NCBI GenBank assembly: GCA_947623875.1 | Contig: CANQII010000003.1 | Span: forward strand, 1-51,185 | DNA: 51,185 nt | Direction: 5' to 3' | From: an uncultured Oscillospiraceae bacterium | GTDB lineage: Bacteria; Bacillota; Clostridia; Oscillospirales; Oscillospiraceae | In this document: positions 48,104 through 51,185 of the stretch, in pieces | How positions within the stretch are numbered: position 1 is the stretch's first letter | Layout: every line of letters starts with the position of its first letter | Made by a program: the position numbers and the translations under genes | The notes under the pieces: model-generated | Told to the model about the DNA's origin: nothing | Databases searched by the model: none | The model's input: only the letters and a program-made list of their open reading frames with translations

Positions 48104-49758
48104 AACGGAGAAGCGGATTTGTGGTGATGGCCCGGCTGATCGGCCTGGTACGTCCCCTCACGGGCTTCATGCTTCTCGCCATCACCATGGGCCTCATCGG
48201 CAACCTCTGCGCGTCCTTTATCACCATCTTCGGCGGCTATGCCGTGCTGAACGTCCTGGGGTTCTCCTCTCCCCTGCCCTTGGGCGGCATCTTCGCCGTG
48301 GTACTGGTCTTCGCCCTCGTCCGGGGCGTTCTCCGGTACGCCGAGCAGTCCTGCAACCACTTCATCGCCTTCAAGCTGCTGGCCATCATCCGGGACAAGG
48401 TGTTTCAGGCTCTCCGGAAGCTCTGCCCCGCCAAACTGGAGGGCCGCAACCGGGGCGATTTGATCTCGGTGATCACCTCCGATATCGAGCTTCTGGAGGT
48501 CTTCTATGCCCACACCATCTCCCCCATCGCCATCGCAACCCTCTTCACCCTGGTGATGTGTCTCTTTATCGGCTCCTTCCACTGGACGCTGGGTCTTCTC
48601 GCCCTCTGCGCCTATGCGGTGGTGGGGATTGTGATCCCCCTCATCACCTCCAGGCTCAGCGGAGACACCGGCATGGTGTTCCGCACCCAGTCTGGCGCCC
48701 TCTCCAGCTTTGTCCTGGACAGCCTTCGAGGCCTCTCTGAGACCCTGCAGTACGGGCAGGGACAGCAGCGGCTTGCGGAAATGAACCGCCGGACAGACGA
48801 GCTCTCCGCCGAGGAGTCCAAGATGAAGAAGACCGCCGGTAGAAACGGCGCGGTTACCAACACCACCATTCTGATCTTTGATCTCATCATGCTCTTTGCC
48901 AGCACCTCCCTCTATCAGGCGGGCGCCCTCTCCTTTGACGGCGTTCTCATCCCCACCATCGCCCTCTTCTCCTCCTTTGGCCCGGCGGTGGCTCTCGCCG
49001 CCCTCGGCAGCACCCTGCAGAACACCTTTGCCGCCGGCAATCGGGTACTGGACATTCTGGACGACACCCCGGTGGTGCAGGAGGTGTCCAGCATGCCACC
49101 GGTGTCCTTCCAAAACGCCTCTGCAGATCACGTCTTCTTCTCCTATGGCGGCGAGGAAGTGCTGCAGGATGTGTCCGTTACGGTACCGGAAGGACAGATC
49201 GTGGGCATCCAGGGCAAGAGCGGCAGCGGCAAGTCCACCCTTCTGAAGCTGATGATGCGCTTCTGGGATGTACAGAAGGGCAGCGTGAAGGTGTCCGGCA
49301 TCCCGGTGGCGGAGATCAACACCGCCAACCTCCGGGAAATGGAGAGCTTCGTCACCCAGGAGACCCACCTCTTCCACGACAGCATCAAGCGGAACCTCCG
49401 CATCGCCAAGTTGGATGCCACAGATGAGGAGATCGAGGCTGCCTGCAAGAAGGCCTCTGTCCATGACTTCATCCTCACCCTCCCCCAGGGCTACGACACC
49501 CCCGTAGGCGAGCTGGGAGACACCCTCTCCGGCGGAGAGCGGCAGCGGCTGGGTCTCGCCAGAGCCTTTCTCCACGACGCCCCGCTGATGCTGCTGGATG
49601 AGCCCACCAGCAACCTGGACAGCCTCAACGAGGCGGTGATCCTGAAGTCCCTCCGGGAGGAGCGGGACAAGAAGACTGTGGTGCTGGTTTCCCACCGGGC
49701 CTCCACCATGCGCATTGCAGACCAGGTGATCTCCGTAGAGAGCGGGAGGGTGTGCTGA
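48100..49758 (+). CDS. ABC transporter ATPase/permease, CydC-like
   Basis: A 552-aa partner of the preceding half-transporter; the ATG overlaps its stop. Six TM helices, then ATPase with Walker A GKSGSGKST, signature LSGGERQRLGLARAF, Walker B MLLDEPTSNLD and the switch SHRAS. The two halves should form a heterodimer. In the second TM region there is QSCNHFIAFKLL, the spot where heme- or thiol-binding residues occur in CydC homologues, but this is not diagnostic. The YgbA-like gene starts inside its TGATG stop. Confidence 0.88.
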   Translation: MKRRSGFVVMARLIGLVRPLTGFMLLAITMGLIGNLCASFITIFGGYAVLNVLGFSSPLPLGGIFAVVLVFALVRGVLRYAEQSCNHFIAFKLLAIIRDKVFQALRKLCPAKLEGRNRGDLISVITSDIELLEVFYAHTISPIAIATLFTLVMCLFIGSFHWTLGLLALCAYAVVGIVIPLITSRLSGDTGMVFRTQSGALSSFVLDSLRGLSETLQYGQGQQRLAEMNRRTDELSAEESKMKKTAGRNGAVTNTTILIFDLIMLFASTSLYQAGALSFDGVLIPTIALFSSFGPAVALAALGSTLQNTFAAGNRVLDILDDTPVVQEVSSMPPVSFQNASADHVFFSYGGEEVLQDVSVTVPEGQIVGIQGKSGSGKSTLLKLMMRFWDVQKGSVKVSGIPVAEINTANLREMESFVTQETHLFHDSIKRNLRIAKLDATDEEIEAACKKASVHDFILTLPQGYDTPVGELGDTLSGGERQRLGLARAFLHDAPLMLLDEPTSNLDSLNEAVILKSLREERDKKTVVLVSHRASTMRIADQVISVESGRVC

Positions 49759-50099
49759 TGGACGTCCAGACAAAACGGGAGCGGGAGAAGGCCATGGTCT
49801 CCCAGATGATTGCCCTATACTGCAAGGGCAACCACGGCACCAAGAAGGGCCAGCTCTGCCCGGAATGCACCGCTCTCACCCAGTACGCCTGCCAGCGCTG
49901 CGATAAGTGCCCCTTTATGGAGAATAAGACCTTCTGCTCCAACTGCAAAGTCCACTGCTACAAGCCGGAGATGCGGGAAAAGATCCGGGCGGTGATGCGG
50001 TGGAGCGGCCCCAGAATGATATTCCACGCCCCCATTCCCGCCATCCGCCACGTCCTGGAGACCCGGCGAGAACAAAAACGATTGGAGCTTGCCAAATGA
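49758..50099 (+). CDS. Nitrous oxide-stimulated promoter family protein (YgbA-like)
   Basis: A 113-aa protein; the ATG at 49758 overlaps the stop of the transporter. It is Cys-rich: LCPECTALTQYACQRCDKCPF and FCSNCKVHCYKPE, with CxxC and CxxxxxC patterns that probably bind zinc or an Fe-S cluster. The pattern matches the YgbA_NO family, induced by nitric oxide in enterobacteria. Role in Bacillota not established. It overlaps the DUF454 gene by ATGA, so the five-gene cluster is a tight operon. Confidence 0.88.
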   Translation: MDVQTKREREKAMVSQMIALYCKGNHGTKKGQLCPECTALTQYACQRCDKCPFMENKTFCSNCKVHCYKPEMREKIRAVMRWSGPRMIFHAPIPAIRHVLETRREQKRLELAK

Positions 50100-50497
50100 G
50101 ACGAATTCTTTTCCTGATCATCGGCTGCGTGTCCCTGGCTTTAGGTGCCATTGGAGCAGTCCTGCCGATCCTCCCCACCGTTCCCTTCCTCCTTCTGGCG
50201 GCCTTCTGCTTTGCCAACAGCTCTCAGCGCCTCCACACCTGGTTCGTAGGCACCAAGCTCTACAAGGACAACCTGGAGAGCTACGTGAAAGGCGAGGGCA
50301 TGACCTGGAAGACCAAGATCCGCATTCTCTGTACCGTGACCTGCATCATGGCCATCGCCTTTGTCATGATGCGAAACACCACCGTGGGCCGGGTCGTGCT
50401 GGCTGCCGTCTGGGTCCTCCACATTCTGTTTTTCGTGTTCGGGGTGAAGACCATCCAGAAAAGCGCTGTCCCAGTACAGAACGGCAAAGACAGATAG
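50096..50497 (+). CDS. DUF454 (YbaN-like) inner-membrane protein
   Basis: A 133-aa protein starting at ATG 50096. TM segments at about 4-40 (LFLIIGCVSLALGAIGAVLPILPTVPFLLLAAF), 78-95 and 98-115, with the conserved family motif GxxLPxLPTxPFLLLAAFCFAxSSxRLHxWF. YbaN/DUF454 proteins are found near respiratory or heme genes, and their function is unknown. It closes the HMA-CydDC-YgbA-YbaN operon; a terminator follows. Confidence 0.92.
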   Translation: MRRILFLIIGCVSLALGAIGAVLPILPTVPFLLLAAFCFANSSQRLHTWFVGTKLYKDNLESYVKGEGMTWKTKIRILCTVTCIMAIAFVMMRNTTVGRVVLAAVWVLHILFFVFGVKTIQKSAVPVQNGKDR

Positions 50498-50505
50498 TCC
50501 ATCCG

Positions 50506-50536
50506 CAGCAGCCCGGCTCGCCCGGGCTGCTGTTTT
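50506..50536 (+). terminator. Terminator of the HMA-CydDC operon
   Basis: CAGCAGCCCGG / CCGGGCTGCTG, 11-bp stem with a 5-nt loop, then TTTT. Confidence 0.9.
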
Positions 50537-50600
50537 CATCCTGAATGGCGCTATTTCCCCAGAGAAGGAAGAAAATTGACGTTGGCGCGGGAAAAAGCTC

Positions 50601-50629
50601 TTTACAGCGGGGCCAACATGTGCTATTCT
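50601..50629 (+). promoter_or_regulatory. Rubrerythrin promoter
   Basis: TTTACA (50601-50606), 17 bp, TATTCT (50624-50629). Confidence 0.7.
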
Positions 50630-50632
50630 CTC

Positions 50633-50653
50633 TAATAGGAATCATTCCTGTTA
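50633..50653. promoter_or_regulatory. 21-bp palindrome at the rubrerythrin transcription start, Fur/PerR-like geometry
   Basis: TAATAGGAAT-C-ATTCCTGTTA, arms of 10 bp around one base with a single mismatch. It lies just after the predicted -10. The N-1-N symmetry is that of Fur-family boxes; PerR control of rubrerythrin is known in Clostridia. Confidence 0.6.
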
Positions 50654-50691
50654 AGATTCCGTGACATTTTCGATACTGGAGGAATATCATC

Positions 50692-51185
50692 ATGAAGAAA
50701 TGGGTATGCCCCGTCTGCGGATACGTCTATGAGGGCGAGAATCCCCCCGCCGAGTGCCCCGTTTGCCACGTTCCCGGCTCCAAGTTCACCGCTGTTGAGG
50801 GCGAGATGAAGCTGGCCGCCGAGCACGAGCTGGGCATCTATGCCAAGACCGTGAAGAACAACCCGGACATCAGCGACGCAGACAAGGCTTACATCCGTGA
50901 GCAGCTGATGGCCAACTTCAACGGCGAGTGCAGCGAAGTGGGTATGTACCTCTGCATGGCCCGCGTGGCACACCGTCAGGGATATCCCGAGATCGGTCTG
51001 TACTGGGAGAAGGCCGCCTATGAGGAGGCCGAGCACGCCGCCAAGTTCGCAGAGCTTCTGGGCGAAGAGCTGGAGCCCAACATGACCGCCGACACCAAGA
51101 AGAACCTCGCCTGGCGCGTGGACTGCGAGTTCGGCGCCACCCAGGGCAAGTTCGACCTGGCCGCCTGCGCCAAGAAGAACGGCCT
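50692..51185 (+). CDS. Rubrerythrin/NADH peroxidase-type protein, 3' truncated by window
   Basis: Absent from the ORF track because it runs off the end. The ATG at 50692 follows GGAGGA. The N-terminal rubredoxin domain has CPVCGYVYEG and CPVCHVPGS (two CxxC pairs). A ferritin-like di-iron domain then shows GECSEVGMYL and EEAEHAAKF with the EXXH iron ligands. Rubredoxin first, di-iron domain second is the reverse-rubrerythrin order, an H2O2-reducing protein of anaerobes in the cytoplasm. The palindrome at its promoter suggests peroxide control. The missing C-terminus prevents further sub-typing. Confidence 0.93.
   Translation, partial: MKKWVCPVCGYVYEGENPPAECPVCHVPGSKFTAVEGEMKLAAEHELGIYAKTVKNNPDISDADKAYIREQLMANFNGECSEVGMYLCMARVAHRQGYPEIGLYWEKAAYEEAEHAAKFAELLGEELEPNMTADTKKNLAWRVDCEFGATQGKFDLAACAKKNG

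Noticed and set aside
46364-49758. Calling the ABC pair true cydDC for cytochrome bd assembly
   Set aside because: No cydAB nearby and the family also includes unrelated amino acid/thiol exporters; kept as CydDC-like only.
48076-49773. 565-aa minus-strand ORF
   Set aside because: Shadow of the CydC-like gene.

Overview
This window looks like the chromosome of a GC-rich (roughly 58-60 % by eye), strictly anaerobic Gram-positive bacterium, most likely a gut Clostridia member of the Oscillospiraceae/Ruminococcaceae type. The reasons are a HrcA/CIRCE-controlled groESL operon, AGGAGG-type ribosome binding sites with many ATGA stop/start overlaps, VanR/OmpR-type two-component and lipoprotein-ABC genes, a GntR/MocR-pdxST locus, a rubrerythrin-type peroxide defence gene, and CPBP and putative ABC-exporter proteins. 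The genus assignment is inference; no rRNA is present.

Layout. 1-4.7 kb is conserved core: the end of an rlmL-type rRNA methyltransferase, a lipid kinase, groES-groEL behind a CIRCE operator, and a convergent HAD phosphatase. 4.7-12.1 kb is an accessory island of visibly lower GC. It holds an unrecognised 375-aa protein, two identical tRNA-Thr/tRNA-Tyr pairs that bracket a two-gene cassette (AAA ATPase plus a small protein), a decayed hicA-hicB locus, an intact hicAB toxin-antitoxin pair, and a short orphan transcription unit. 12.2-18.8 kb is one regulon: response regulator, histidine kinase, lipoprotein, ABC ATPase and a large internally duplicated permease. The same tandem TTGACC box lies upstream of the regulator and upstream of the lipoprotein. 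19-26.8 kb is on the minus strand: rtcB RNA ligase followed by an orphan AbiEi-type antitoxin, an acyltransferase/NUDIX/CAT-like operon led by an acidic protein, and a TetR-ABC operon.

27-31 kb (plus strand) carries a small hypothetical gene, an alpha/beta hydrolase and an O-antigen-ligase-like polytopic protein. 31-34.7 kb has a ThyX-like protein, a zinc-ribbon/SH3 membrane protein and, divergently, a CbbX/SpoVK-type AAA+ ATPase. 35-38 kb has tRNA-Leu and pdxT-pdxS (vitamin B6) divergent from a shortened MocR/PdxR-type regulator. 38.1-43.8 kb (minus strand) has a membrane zinc protease, a membrane-anchored hydrolase and an ABC operon whose permease is fused to a CPBP intramembrane protease. 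44-46 kb has an unusual leader region of three modules spaced about 164 bp apart in front of an acyl-CoA-thioesterase-like hydrolase and a membrane protein. 46-50.5 kb is an operon of an HMA metal-binding protein, a CydD/CydC-like ABC pair, a YgbA-type Cys-rich protein and a DUF454 membrane protein. The window ends inside a rubrerythrin-type gene.

The best candidates for something undescribed are the tRNA-bracketed ATPase cassette (6.65-9.14 kb), the triplicated leader module with a possible pseudoknot (44.1-44.5 kb), the TTGACC regulon, and the truncated PdxR-like protein that lacks the expected PLP lysine. All coordinates and motifs were read by eye from the sequence and the supplied ORF track; no database or folding program was run.
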